From Aegilops tauschii subsp. strangulata (lineage: Eukaryota > Streptophyta > Magnoliopsida > Poales > Poaceae), in the NCBI RefSeq assembly GCF_002575655.3, contig NC_053035.3, forward strand, positions 92,901,322 through 92,965,321: a DNA stretch of 64,000 bases, read 5' to 3'. Under the pieces are notes generated by a model. That model ran no database searches. It was not told the DNA's origin and saw only the letters and a program-made list of their open reading frames with translations. The position numbers and the translations under genes are program-made. Positions 33,361 through 43,785 of the stretch are shown here, one piece after another. Within the stretch, counting starts at the first letter, position 1, and each line of letters opens with the position of its first letter.

Positions 33361-36139
33361 AACAACATGATACATAATAAATAAACAACAAGCTAGGCTG
33401 AAGGTAGAGCTTGCAGGAAAATCATGGAAAAATAAATCAAACGGTGAATTCTAAAAATACTTATAAAATTTTAAAAATCATGGATTAAGAAGACTAAAAA
33501 AGAGAAAAAACAAAACTTTAAAAAGATGGGACCTCGATTGCATGTCAGTGTGTGGTCGGACTTGCACCTAGAACAAAAAATGGATTGATCCTCAGTTAGA
33601 GGACAAGTAGACAAAACATAACAAATACATCATCCAACGCCGGGAGATCAAAGTTTATGTGAAAATTACAACAACAAGATGCAACGGACAACAACTTAAT
33701 GAGACATTGCTAAATCTCATCTTGATGATGAAGGGTGGAAGAAATGCAAGACAATGTCAAAATGAACTAGGAAGGCAACGCCCGCAATAAAGCTTTTTTC
33801 TTATCTCTTTCAATTCTAGTCACGATCTAGAAACAATGCAACAAAACGGGCTGCCAGCACGTGCGATAAATGGGCTGATAAAAAGTGAAGACAAACAGGC
33901 CAACAAAACGATATATGACAAACAAGCAATGACCGGCGAGGCAGGGGATCCAATGATCGCACGAAAATGGCAAACTAAGTCGCAGTAGCAAACATAGAAG
34001 AGACATCACTAAAAATCATTTAGATATGATTTCGCAATTACGTATAAAAATCATTCACGAATTCAGAAGGTGTTCACAAAAATTTAAAAATTATTTTCAA
34101 AATTTAAAAAAATATTCAAAAAATTCATGTTCTCAAATTTTAAAAAAAGGAAAAAAAGAAAAGAAAAAACAAAATTAAAATAAAGACAAATGAACCAAAG
34201 AAAAATCGGATAGAGAAAATAAAGAAAGTTGAAGAAAAACGTCAAGGAAGATCGATCTTCAGGCCCCCTTGTCGTCCATCTCAAAATCACTCTACGACTG
34301 CTCTGAGCAATAAAAAAAATAAAAAAATGCTCCAGGCATCTCCACAAGCAACAACCTATGTATACAAACTCGCACAGCCCACACAAATAACGAGTTAGCT
34401 TATACAACGAGAAGGTTGCTAAAAGAAAAAACGAGGAAGGGTTGCCCACGCCAGGAAAATGCAAAACAACCATCTGTTTTACCCACACACACACACACAA
34501 AACAGATGTTCTTGCACGAATCCTATAGCACTTTGATGTGTGGCTGGGGTGTTAGATGTGAGATAGCTATTTCACATCTAGATGTGAAATAGCAAATCTG
34601 TTTTTTTAAGTACTGTAACCACATATATTTTGTTGGAGAAACAGATTATAGAGAACCCAGAGTATACACATGATCGCCATAAAAAACATACATAGATGTC
34701 TTGCAATATTGCAACAAAAGTCCTGCAAGAAATAAAACTAGAATTTTAGTCTTGAAGAATCTTGTGCCACGCCGATACATCGTCAACCACCGTCCTACTC
34801 CTGTCAAGCCAACGCAGAAAAAGAAGGAATATTGTCGTCATACTCAGATCAATAGAAACATGCTCGAATACGAGGATGCTTTTCGAGCCGATAAACATAC
34901 CTCCACAAGCGACGAGACACGGACTTTGTGGCACATCGGCAAAGGTTACTCCCCATGTCTGCCAGATCGCAACATCCTCAACTTCATCTCATGCGAGTAT
35001 GCGACCATAGAAGAGGAACGTTGCCGCTTGCTGCCATCCATGAACCCCACTGCATGGCACCAAACACAACCATAGCAGTCAACACCAACACTATCCAAAA
35101 GAAAGTTGTGCGTCGACAACTGGACTCAAATCTCACATGATCCGAAGATCGACAAAAAGATCGAGCCATCTGCCCCCCGATGCCTCTCACCATAGCACCG
35201 CTGAGATAGAGAAAGAGCATAAGCAAATTATTCTCACGTGGTGTTGTCCCCACCATTGATGCAGCACCTCCAAACCAAACTATATCTATCATATATCCCT
35301 ACCGGAGAGAAACTATCGGGGTTCTCGTCTGCTCCCGCTACTGGAGCGGCTGACGGAGAGGACGAGGACCCCCAGCATCGTCGGTGTTGTGAGGAGGCAA
35401 CAAAATATCTTCTCGAGAGCGGTTTCTGGAGGAGCGAACGGTTCCTAATATGCATAGAGTAGTTGTTGGGTTGATAGTTGGAATGCACCCGAGTATGTTT
35501 CCCGGATGGAGGAGTGTTTGACAATACTTGAGAAGGGGACAAGGCCAACTAAGCATACACTCTCCGGAAGCGAATAGTATAAGTTGGACACAAGTTTTTA
35601 TGTCTTCAATTTAACCAGCGAAAGATGATTTGTTTGCCAGCTTCTGCAAAAATGACAAAGGCAAGTATGAGGGCCTTGGGGCTGCAGTGAAGGTTGTACA
35701 AATATCCAATGCGACATGATATAAGACCTAAGCATGGTGTTCGACAACCACCACACTTAGTCCCAAAGGCTACTACTACTGCTATTACTGCTACATGAGT
35801 TGCTATGGGGCAAAATTAACAAAGATTACTGCAAAGGAAGGAGAAGTATGTTTAGCCTTCATGTCCATGAAACGGAATAATTGTGAGATAGGTGAATAAA
35901 CATGCTTCCCAATAAAGAGTGGAAAAACAATGGTAAATATTCTCATAAAATTAGAGGACCTCATGCTAGGTTCTTGCTTGAGAAATGAATGGCTTATTGC
36001 ATGGAGGTGTAACACGTTCACTAATGAATTAAGTAGCTAAGTGTGGAAGCCTTCATGATCATCCTAACAGTGAAAATGCGCTAATACCCAGCACGATCGT
36101 TTATCTCATGTGAATATCAATTTCCTGTGATGGACTCAT
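33361..36139. other. Unassigned sequence with simple repeats
   Basis: No protein family or element end is recognised. The A-rich + strand at about 34084-34500 makes a Phe/Leu-rich minus-strand frame that is compositional. Frames of 60-140 codons at 34700-35560 overlap on both strands and show no domain. It is probably the oldest layer, flanking the minisatellite, and now a decayed repeat. A foldback structure at 34471-34605 is listed separately. Confidence 0.5.
34471..34605. repeat. Foldback: nested inverted repeats around (AC)n and a 28-bp palindrome
   Basis: CATCTGTTTT (34471-34480) is inverted as AAAACAGATG (34499-34508) across an AC microsatellite. ATCTGTTTT recurs at 34597-34605. Between them 34566-34593 is a perfect 28-bp palindrome; each half reads GCTATTTCACATCT. 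The whole could be a small MITE-like or cruciform-forming unit. Confidence 0.7.
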
Positions 36140-36590
36140 TGTCGGAATCGATTCCAACGAATCTTGGGTAGGGGTCCTGAGTTGATAGCCTTGATATGAT
36201 GGTAACAGTAGACGCGATATTTTACCCAGGTTCGGTCTCTCTCAAAGAGATAATACCATACGTCCTGCTTTTGTTTGTATTGATTGTCGATGGAGTACAG
36301 GGTACATGTGTTTCTACCACAAGATTGTTCATATCCTTCTACACGCCCTACCCCTGGTTCATATAGGCACCTAGGGGTCTAGGGTTACAAGTATGTCGGC
36401 TACGTGTGTGGTAAATCATGGTGTAGTCAACATCTAAACCTTGGAGTATATGCTAAGTCTTCGGGAACCTTCCTTGCACACGTCGTGGGTCTTTTGGGTG
36501 TGGCCCACTAGTGAACCTCCATAAGGGCCCTCAGCCCAGTCCACCTAGCCGGGAGACGACGTGGTGAGTACCCCCTAGTCCAGGATACCA
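36140..36590 (+). repeat. Short Gypsy LTR (451 bp)
   Basis: Starts TGTCGGAATCGATTCC and ends CCAGGATACCA. It contains TTTTACCCAGGTTCGG and ends with the ACCCCCTAGTCCAGGA-type sequence typical of a large Triticeae Gypsy group. Internal sequence AGTAGCCCTTGAATAGG follows, so this is a 5' LTR in + orientation. The 3' LTR was not found in the window. Confidence 0.8.
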
Positions 36591-37086
36591 TTAGTAGCCC
36601 TTGAATAGGTCTTCAAGTCGGGGACGCCTCGGTTCTTTTGAACTATTCTTTTCTTTCCCGTTGATCTTGAAAACTGGTTCAACGAATCTTCTCGTCTTCG
36701 ATCTCGAGGATCATTGAGGTGTATCCGAAGAGTTCACACATCGGGCATCCGAGAACCATGTCTAGGTTCTCTCAGTCCTTATTGGAGGCTTTGTTATCCT
36801 TCACATCGCACCTCGGGTTAAATTCTTTCTCGTGCGGCAGTTTCTTAGCATCGAAGTGTTCCCGCACTAAGGTCAGGATGACGGACCGGTCGTGTTCGGA
36901 CAACTTTGACCGGTTTCATCTATTTTCCCATGCAACAGTGGCATGTTGTCATTTCGGTGATCATCATTACGTATGGGCGTGGCTCGAGGCCCCACTTCTC
37001 ATCAGTTAGGGAGATTGTGCCCTGATACATGCGGTAATTTAATCAACCAACTCCTTGATCGTTGCGCCAAATTAATGCATGACGTC

Positions 37087-38287
37087 TGATACGTCTCCAG
37101 CGTATCTATAATTTTTCTATTGTTTCATGCTAAAATCTTGGATGTTTTATATGAAATTATATATCATTTTTTGGGACTAACCTATTAAGTTAGTGCCAAG
37201 TGTCAGTTGTTTTTTATGCCTTTTCTGGATTTTCCAGGAAATCAGTACCAAACGAAGTCCAAATGCCACGAAACTTTTTGACATTTTTTCTGAACAAGAG
37301 AGACCCTATAAGCTTCAGGAGGAGACCAGACAGGTAACGAGTAGGTGGCAAGTCACTTGGGCGCGCCCAAGTACCTTGTGGGCCCCTCGTGGCTCCGCCG
37401 AACCTAATTCCACCTCTATAAATTCTCTAAAATTGGGAAACCAACAGAGAGCTACCAAAAATACTTTTTCCGTTGCCGCGAATTTCTGTTCTTCGGAGAT
37501 CCAATCTGGAGGCCTTTTCCTATACTCTGCCAGAGGGGGGATTGATCCAATGGGAGGGGTGCTTTGTAATGAGTTCAATCTTGCGGTGCTTTATATCCTG
37601 GTGACAAAAAGGGAGAAGACACGTATTTGTATTGTTGCCATTAAGGATAAAACGATGGGGTTTATTCATTCATATTGCTTGAGTTTACTTTGTCTACATC
37701 ATGTCATCTTGCTTAAGCCGTTATTTCGTTCTTTATGAACTTAATACTCTAGATGCATGTTGGATAGCGGTCGTTGTGTGGAGTAATAGTAGTAGATGCA
37801 GGCAGGAATCGGTCTACTTGTCTCGGTCATGATGCCTATATACCTGATCATTCCTTGGATATCGTCATAACTATGCGCTTTTCTATCGGTTGCCCAACAG
37901 TAATTTGTTTACCCATCGTATGCTTTTTGTTCGAGAGAGAAGCATCTAGTGAAAATATGGCCCCTAGGTATATCTTTATCATATATTCAAAATCCCAAAA
38001 TACCTTGCTGCAATTTATTTACCGTAATTTTATTTTGTGTTTTTGTTTATCTATCTACCATTATCAGACTTGATCCTTGCAATTAACCACCGAGGGATTG
38101 ACAACCCCCTTGATTGCATTGGGTGCAAGTATTTGTTCTTTTGTGTGTAGGTGTTGTTCACGAGGTCTTGCGTGGTTCTCCTACTGGATTGATAACCTTG
38201 GTTCTTAACTGAGGGAAATATTTATCTCTATTGTACTGCATCATCCTTTCCTCTTCGAGGAAATCCCAATGCAGCTCACAAGTAGCA
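37087..38287 (+). repeat. Solo LTR of the Athila-like family, internally deleted (1.2 kb)
   Basis: Starts TGATACGTCTCCAGCG and ends CACAAGTAGCA. Flanks ACGTC (37082-37086) and ACGGC (38288-38292) agree at four of five bases, a decayed target duplication. It lacks about 380 bases relative to the other LTRs of the family: the join near 37540 goes from the GAGGGGGGATTGAT region straight to GGAGGGGTGCTTTG, losing the leader-intron donor region. No internal sequence remains, so it formed by LTR-LTR recombination. Confidence 0.85.
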
Positions 38288-38360
38288 ACGGCTAGAAAAC
38301 TAGCGAAATTACTATCGCGTGACACGCTTTTTCCCACGGCCGCTTCGTGTTCTCATATGC

Positions 38361-38369
38361 CTATAAAAG
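38361..38369 (+). promoter_or_regulatory. TATA-like box ahead of the PF04195-type ORF
   Basis: CTATAAAAG lies about 145 bases before the ATG at 38513, with a CT-rich leader between. It is inside the element and not in its LTR, so it could start a separate transcript. Confidence 0.4.
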
Positions 38370-38512
38370 GCCATGGGCAAGAGAGAGCCAAGTTTACACT
38401 CTCGATCTTCCAAGCCCTCATATTCTTCCTCGAGCTCTTGCGCCAGAGAGCCGACCAGTGCTTCGAGCCTAACAATCTCTGAGCTTTCCTCCTACTTAAC
38501 TCCTCCGCCTCT

Positions 38513-38971
38513 ATGGCTGGCAAGCAACCTTAGGCAATGAAGGCTACTAAGGTGGGCAAGAAAATGACGAGGAAGGCATTAATGGCCTCCTAAATGAACG
38601 GGCGATGGAAGGGCACCATCATAACGGGGAAGCAAATCGCCCATCTCTCAAAAACCGGGTACCTGCCGGCTCAAAACGTAGCTCCAGCTTGTTCGGCCCT
38701 AACTAAGGGGGAAGGTGGCTTCTATTCCGTCATTGTTCCTCAACACTGCCCAGATGAAAGGGTAACCTTCATCTCCCACCTTCTTAATGGCCTCAGCTTT
38801 CCCATTCAACCCTTTCTTCCATGTATTCTTTACTTCTATGGCTTTCAACCTCACCACCTGGCCCCAAACTCCAGCCTTCACATTGCATGCTATATCACCT
38901 TTTATGAGGCGTTCCTCTACTACGAGCCCAATTTGGAGCTATGGTGTAAGTATTTTGCCATTAAGCTCTAG
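38513..38971 (+). pseudogene. Gag-like ORF of a Gypsy element (putative gypsy type transposon domain)
   Basis: ATG at 38513 opens MAGKQP and is stopped by TAG at once and again at 38591. From 38594 an open frame shows HLSKTGYLPAQNVAPA, ERVTFISHLLNGLSFPIQPF, LYFYGFQPHHLAPNSSLHIA and EAFLYYEPNLELWCKYF. This is the layout of the plant domain Pfam PF04195, found at the N-terminus of gag-like proteins in grass Gypsy elements. A TAG at 38969-38971 ends it, with further decayed frame to about 39176. Function of the domain is not established; position suggests a structural role. Confidence 0.75.
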
Positions 38972-39176
38972 TCCCATAGCCCTGAGCCTTGCGAGTGTGG
39001 AGGTGCCATGATTAGCAAGATTCAGGGCCCATGATGGTTGAAGGGGGAATTCATGGATACAGTGAAGAACTGGCAAGAAGAATGGTCGACATGAGGGATG
39101 TGCCTCTTGCCGACCCTCCTCAGGTGGGGATTACTCCTGCCTTCACAGTGACCCCACCTTGGCTTTGGCCCTCACT

Positions 39177-40446
39177 AGCATGAATGGATCTCCATCCTCC
39201 TCGCCACGGAATCGATGCGAGTGCTCGACAATGGCGTGCCCGGAAACCCTATTTCTCACGCCAAAGGTCTACGCCAAGGTGATCCGCTCTCTCCGATGTT
39301 GCTGACTCTCGTCATCGACATCCTAAATTCCTTGGTCTTGTGTGCGGCTCAAGGAGGATTGCTACGTCGCCTCATTCCCTGGAATGCCAATTACATCATC
39401 ATCTTTTGTCACCCTGACGCACATGACATCGCGACCATTAAAGAGGTCCTACGTGTCTTTGGCATTGCACCCTTCCTACACACCAACCTCGCCAAATGCT
39501 CTAGCACACCGACTGGATGCAGGGAAGAGCAAGAAGACACGATTTTGGAGCAACCATGCATGCCCTATTTCCACCTTCCCGGTGCAATATCCTGGTCTTC
39601 CTGTGGCACTTAGCAAGGTGCCCATGGCAGCCCTTCTTCCCCTGGCAGAGAAGATCGAAGGCAAGATCCCCACCTAGCGCGTGGCTATGCTCTCTCTTGG
39701 CAATCAACTGGCCCTCGTAAGGCACCTCCTATGTGCTATACCCAACCATTTCCTCATCACTATCGCGCTCAACAGATTCATCCTCGCGTGAATTAATCGA
39801 GTGATCTGTGGCTTCCTTTTGGTGGGATGCATGGATGCCTGCGGCGGGCAATGCAAGGTCAACTGGCCTCACGTGTGTCAGCCCTTGGATCTTGGTGGCC
39901 TAGGCATACGGGACCTCCAACGTGCTGACCTGGCTCTATGTGCCCAGTGGATATGGCTAAAACACGTCAATCCAAACCTTTCCTGGAGTCACCTACCTCT
40001 TACCCATAGCACGGAGGTCCATGCCATTGTACACGCATCTACTTCCTGGCATCTCGGTGATGACGATCTTGTCTTTTTTGGACGGACCACTGGGTGACCG
40101 GGCACTGCATCACCGAGCTTCATCCTCTCATCTACGCGATGGTCCCTCATCGACGCCGCAAGATCCGCACAGTCCAGGATGGACTTCATCTTCGAGCTTT
40201 GGTCCAAGACATCTAGGGTGCCCTAGGCCCTGCCTATGGTTCAGTATGTGGACCTATGGCGCTAGCTCTGCAATACAACCCTCCCTGGCACATAGACAAG
40301 ATCGTCTGGCCCTGGACTGACTATGGAGTTTACATTGTTGTCTCCTACTACCCCGCCATGTTTGCTGGCTCACTGCCAGATCCACATTGGAGGCTCAACT
40401 AGAAAACCCAGGCGCCTCTTCGCATTAACATTTTCTTGTGGCTGGC
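39177..40446 (+). pseudogene. LINE reverse transcriptase, C-terminal part
   Basis: HAKGLRQGDPLSPMLLTLVID (about 39257-39320) is the RT block of plant LINEs. The catalytic YADD is not intact: the site reads PWNANYIIIFCHP near 39380-39420. YPGLPVALSKVPMAALLPLAEKI, IPTWRVAMLSLGNQLALVRHL and LDLGGLGIRDLQRADLALCAQW follow in shifting frames with stops (for example TGA at 39790). The end has the start of the RT zinc-binding region (RINIFLWLA) broken by the solo LTR. Inactive. Confidence 0.85.
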
Positions 40447-41970
40447 AGATACGTCCATTTTGCATCATGCTTTTATATTGATATTTATTGCATTATGGGC
40501 TGTTATTACACATTATATCACAATACTTATGCCTTTTCTCTTTTATAAGGTTTACATGAAGAGGGAGAATGCCGACAGCTGGAATTCTGGACTGGAAAAG
40601 GAGCAAATATTATAGATCTATTCTGCACAACTCTAAAAGTCCTGAAACTTCACGGAGAATATTTTTGGAATATATAAAATATATTGGGCGAAGAAAGCAC
40701 CAGAGGGGGCCACCAGCCAACCACAAGGGTGGAGGGCGCGCCCAACCCCCCTGGGCGCCCCCCCCCCCCCCCCCCCGTCCTTGTGGGCCCCCTGGCAGGC
40801 CTCCGACGCCCATATTACGCTAATGGTGTGTTTTGACCTGGAAAAAATTAGAAGGAAGCTTTCGGGACGAAGCGCCACTGTCTCGAGGCGGAACCTGGGC
40901 AGAACCAATATAGGGCTCTGGCGGAGCTGTTCTGTCGGGAAAACATCTCTCCGGGAGGGGGAAATCGAAGCCATCGTCATCACCAACGATCCTCTCATCG
41001 AGAGGGGGTCAATCTCCATCAACATCTTCACCAGCACCATCTCCTCTCAAACCCTAGTTCATCTCTTGTATTCGATCTTGGTCCCAAAACCTTAGATTGG
41101 TACCTGTGGGTTGCTAGTAGTGTTGATTACTCCTTGTAGTTGATACTAGTTGGTTTATTCGGTGGAAGATTATATTTTCAGATCCTTAATGATAATTAAT
41201 ACTCCTCTGATCTTGATTATGAATATGCTTTGTGAGTAGTTATGTTTGTTCCTGAGGACATGGGAGAAGTCTTGCTATAAGTAATCATGTGAATTTGGTA
41301 TTCGTTCGATATTTTGATGAGATGTATGTTGTCTCTCCTCTAGTGGTGTTATGTGAACATCGACTACATGACACTTCACCATTATTTGGGCCTAGGAGAA
41401 GGCATCGGGAATTAATAAGTAGATGATGGGTTGAGTGACAGAAGCTTAAACCCTAGTTTATGCGTTGCTTCGTAAGGGGTTGATTTGGATCCATACGTTT
41501 CATGCTATTGTTAGGTTTACCTTAATTCTTCTTTTGTAGTTGCAGATGCTTGCGAGAGGGGTTAATCATAAGTGAGAGGCTTGTCCAAGGAAGGGCAGCA
41601 TCCAAGCACCGTTCCACCCACATATCCAATTATCAAAGTAACGAACGTGAATCATATGAGCATGATGAAAACTAACTTGACAACAATTCTCATGTGTCCT
41701 CGGGCGCGCTTTGCTTTATATAAGAGTTCATCCTGGCTTGTCCATTGATATAAAAAGGATTGGGCCACCTTGCTGGACCTTGTTTACTTTTGCTACTTGT
41801 TACTCGTTATGAATTATCCCATCATACAACTATCTGTTACCAATAATTTCAGTGCTTGCAGAGAATACCTTACTGAAAACCACTTGTCATTTCCTTCTGC
41901 TCCTCGTTGGGTTCGACACTCTTACTTATCAAAAGGACTACGATAGATCCCCTATACTTGTGGGTCATCA
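40447..41970 (+). repeat. Solo LTR with perfect 5-bp target duplication (1.52 kb)
   Basis: CTGGC flanks it on both sides (40442-40446 and 41971-41975). It starts AGATACGTCCATTTTG, probably from TGATACGTCC, and ends TGTGGGTCATCA. LINE coding sequence is continuous across it. It includes a 19-base C run at 40758-40776. No element coding sequence is left inside. Confidence 0.92.
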
Positions 41971-42300
41971 CTGGCCACCTAGGACCAATGTTGGACCGCA
42001 GAAATACTCGCACGCCATGGCCTACCTCACGCCGATAGATGCCTCCTCTGCGACCAGGAATCAGAGAGCATGCAACATCCCCTAGTCGATTGCTCCCTCT
42101 CTCGCCAACTTTGGCTCGAGGTGCTCTTGTGGTGTCGTTCCACTAGCGCTCCACCTCCCCCTAATGTCCTCTTCTTGGAGTGGTGGCACGATACCCTAGC
42201 CATGTCCCCATCCTCCTGCCCAAAAAGGTTCTCATTTGTATTCCTTCTGACAGCTTGCCGCCTATGGAAACATTGAAACGGATGTGTCTTCGACGATCTA
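41971..42300 (+). pseudogene. LINE zinc-binding RT C-terminal domain (zf-RVT)
   Basis: After the solo LTR the protein resumes with ARHGLPHADRCLLCDQESES and HPLVDCSLSRQLWLEVL, then PNVLFLEWWHDTLA and FSFVFLLTACRLWKH. This is the C-X2-C...H-X3-5-C zinc-binding region ending plant LINE ORF2 proteins. A 3' UTR with CT-rich tracts leads to the poly(A). Confidence 0.85.
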
Positions 42301-42479
42301 CAAGCCTCCTTGAACAATCTCCTATAGATCATCAAGGATGAAGCTCCCTCTCCCTCTCCCTCCATCCCTCCCTCCCTCTCTGCCCTCCATTTTGGTTTCG
42401 AGCCAGAGATCTTGTAATCTATTTCCACTCTTCTGTCAATGAAAGATACACAAACTTTGTGTACTCATGAAAAAAAAGA

Positions 42480-42660
42480 TTATGGAATGCAAGCAACTAG
42501 CTTATGGGTTTGGTCTACTTGAATTTCATCATTGTTTTAGATAGGCAAATGGGGTAGCAGATTGTATAACTAAGTTGGCTTTTTCATCTAAAGCCTCAGC
42601 TTTCTGGGATGACTCCATCCCTGACTTTATTGCGTTGCTACTCTGTGATGAATAAAGTCA
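42480..42660 (+). pseudogene. Remnant of another LINE: RNase H C-terminus
   Basis: Directly after the A-tail of the preceding LINE, one frame gives ANGVADCITKLAFSSKASAFW, then PDFIALLLCDE and TAA at 42652-42654. This resembles the C-terminal end of the RNase H domain of plant LINEs (the usual A-N-VAD-IAK motif). A TAG sits just before it. The preceding LINE may have inserted into this older one. Confidence 0.55.
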
Positions 42661-43192
42661 TTATATTTAGAAAAACGTCTAATCATTTTCTCGCAGTAAA
42701 TTTTTTGTGTGAAATATCGAGTGAACAACTCAGGTCGTTTGATTTCTAAACATCACATCTCTTAAAAAAATGTTGCAAAGAAGATATACATGTGTACAAG
42801 GATGCGTGTGTATGGTTTGGTTCAAATCATCAGGTGCTACGCATGTGTATGGTGCATATTTCACCTTTTACACATCTCCAGAATCATGCAGAAAATAGGC
42901 ACCAAAAACAGATAAACTTGTCTACTAACTCTGAGATAGTAGCGCGACCGGACCAAACAGGCTGCCTCAACAGAACCACACTGTCCACCAACACCAGTCA
43001 TGCCTACATGTTCCTGGCGCGGCCAAGCGCGAATATCCAGCAGTTTCCTATACTCTATTTTCCCCTAAACAAGACTGAACAAGGCAACCACTTCCCGTAA
43101 ACCAAGGTATACATCCCGGGCTCTGATCTTTGCGCCGTCGTACTGGCTGCTGACTCAAAAGGGATGCAAATGGAAGATCAGGAGGAGTTGGT
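42661..43192. other. Unassigned sequence downstream of the RING fragment
   Basis: No coding frame or element end is recognised. It lies just 3' of the RING-like frame (minus strand) and could include its 3' UTR. Confidence 0.4.
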
Positions 43193-43515
43193 TCAAAAAA
43201 TAAAAAATGCATCTTCGGCCGCGGCAGATCCCTGGCCATGGAGTTCTTCTTTTCCTTCCTCTTCCGCGGCAGCTCCTTGGCCATGGAGGCTTTCTTGTTT
43301 TTCCTCTTCAAGGAGACGTTCCTTCTCAGAGGCCATGGTGAAGCGGCAAATCGGGCATCGTCGGTCAATCAGAAGCCAGTCGAAGATGAAGAGCTGGTGG
43401 AAGGAGTGAGTGCAGTCCATCGTCCTAATCTTCTTGTAGCAGTCGGGCACGAATTCGTCAAAGCAGATGAGGCAGAGATGTTCTCTCGTCTCGCCCACCT
43501 TCGCCAAGGGAAGGG
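43193..43515 (-). pseudogene. RING-finger protein fragment (possible host gene remnant)
   Basis: Minus-strand frame. EHLCLICFDEFVPDCYKKIR, MDCTHSFHQLFIFDWL and RRCPICRF show the RING-H2 order C-X2-C, C-X-H-X2-H, and C-P-I-C, spanning about 43310-43470. The position after HSFHQL, where RING domains have a zinc-binding Cys, is Phe, so one ligand is missing. A Glu/Lys-rich tail with two copies of LHGQG follows and ends EDAFFIF. The frame continues upstream into the Reina LTR, so the true N-terminus was separated by that insertion and lies beyond the window or is lost. RING proteins are usually E3 ubiquitin ligases; this one is partial and may be dead. Confidence 0.55.
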
Positions 43516-43785
43516 TGTGATGACCGAGGAACCCTAGGGAGGGGATCGATTGCACAGGAAAGGGGATCGGGGTGAGAGAGGAAGCAGGTAGGTGAGCAGA
43601 GAAGGAAAGGGGATGACAGAATTCAGATTGTATTTCATTTCCTGTTCTCTCGTTTGCGTTCACCGCTTAAGTACAAGTCCACGCACACACGCTGGCCACA
43701 AGCGGCCCACTACACCCACTGGGCTTTGGCCCATACACTCTCATCCACTATCTAGTCCACTGATGTACTCACATCAGGTGTGACA
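43516..43785 (-). repeat. Short 3' LTR of the Reina-like element (about 270 bp)
   Basis: Minus strand starts TGTCACACCTGATG right after the purine tract AAGGAGGGACGAA (about 43786-43798) and ends GGTTCCTCGGTCATCACA. CTTAAG and the CCCTAGGG-rich leader are inside. LTRs of about 250-400 bp are normal for Reina. The exact left end could be 43516 or 43518. Confidence 0.7.

Larger units (their letters stand above)
36591..39176 (+). mobile_element. Internal part of a Gypsy element with PF04195-type ORF, split by a solo LTR
   Basis: Runs 36591-37086 and 38288-39176, interrupted by the Athila-like solo LTR. The first part holds no clear frame. The second has a TATA-like CTATAAAAG (38361-38369) and a gag-like ORF. 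It is cut at about 39176 by a LINE, so protease and pol, if present, were lost. Confidence 0.7.
39177..42477 (+). mobile_element. 5'-truncated LINE with poly(A), split by a solo LTR
   Basis: Begins inside the RT domain at about 39177 (WISILLATESMRVLDNGVPG) and ends with the LINE 3' UTR (TGTACTCATG) and A-tail (42470-42477). The solo LTR at 40447-41970 interrupts it. Sense strand is +, opposite to the LINE at the window's left edge. No clear target duplication was found. Confidence 0.85.

Noticed and set aside
34084..34500. 138-codon hydrophobic Phe-rich ORF (minus) that looks like a membrane protein
   Set aside because: It is the complement of an A-rich stretch; no homologous motif, and the composition alone explains it.
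34700..35560. Possible host gene in the unassigned region
   Set aside because: Frames are under 130 codons, overlap on both strands and show no recognisable domain or exon structure.
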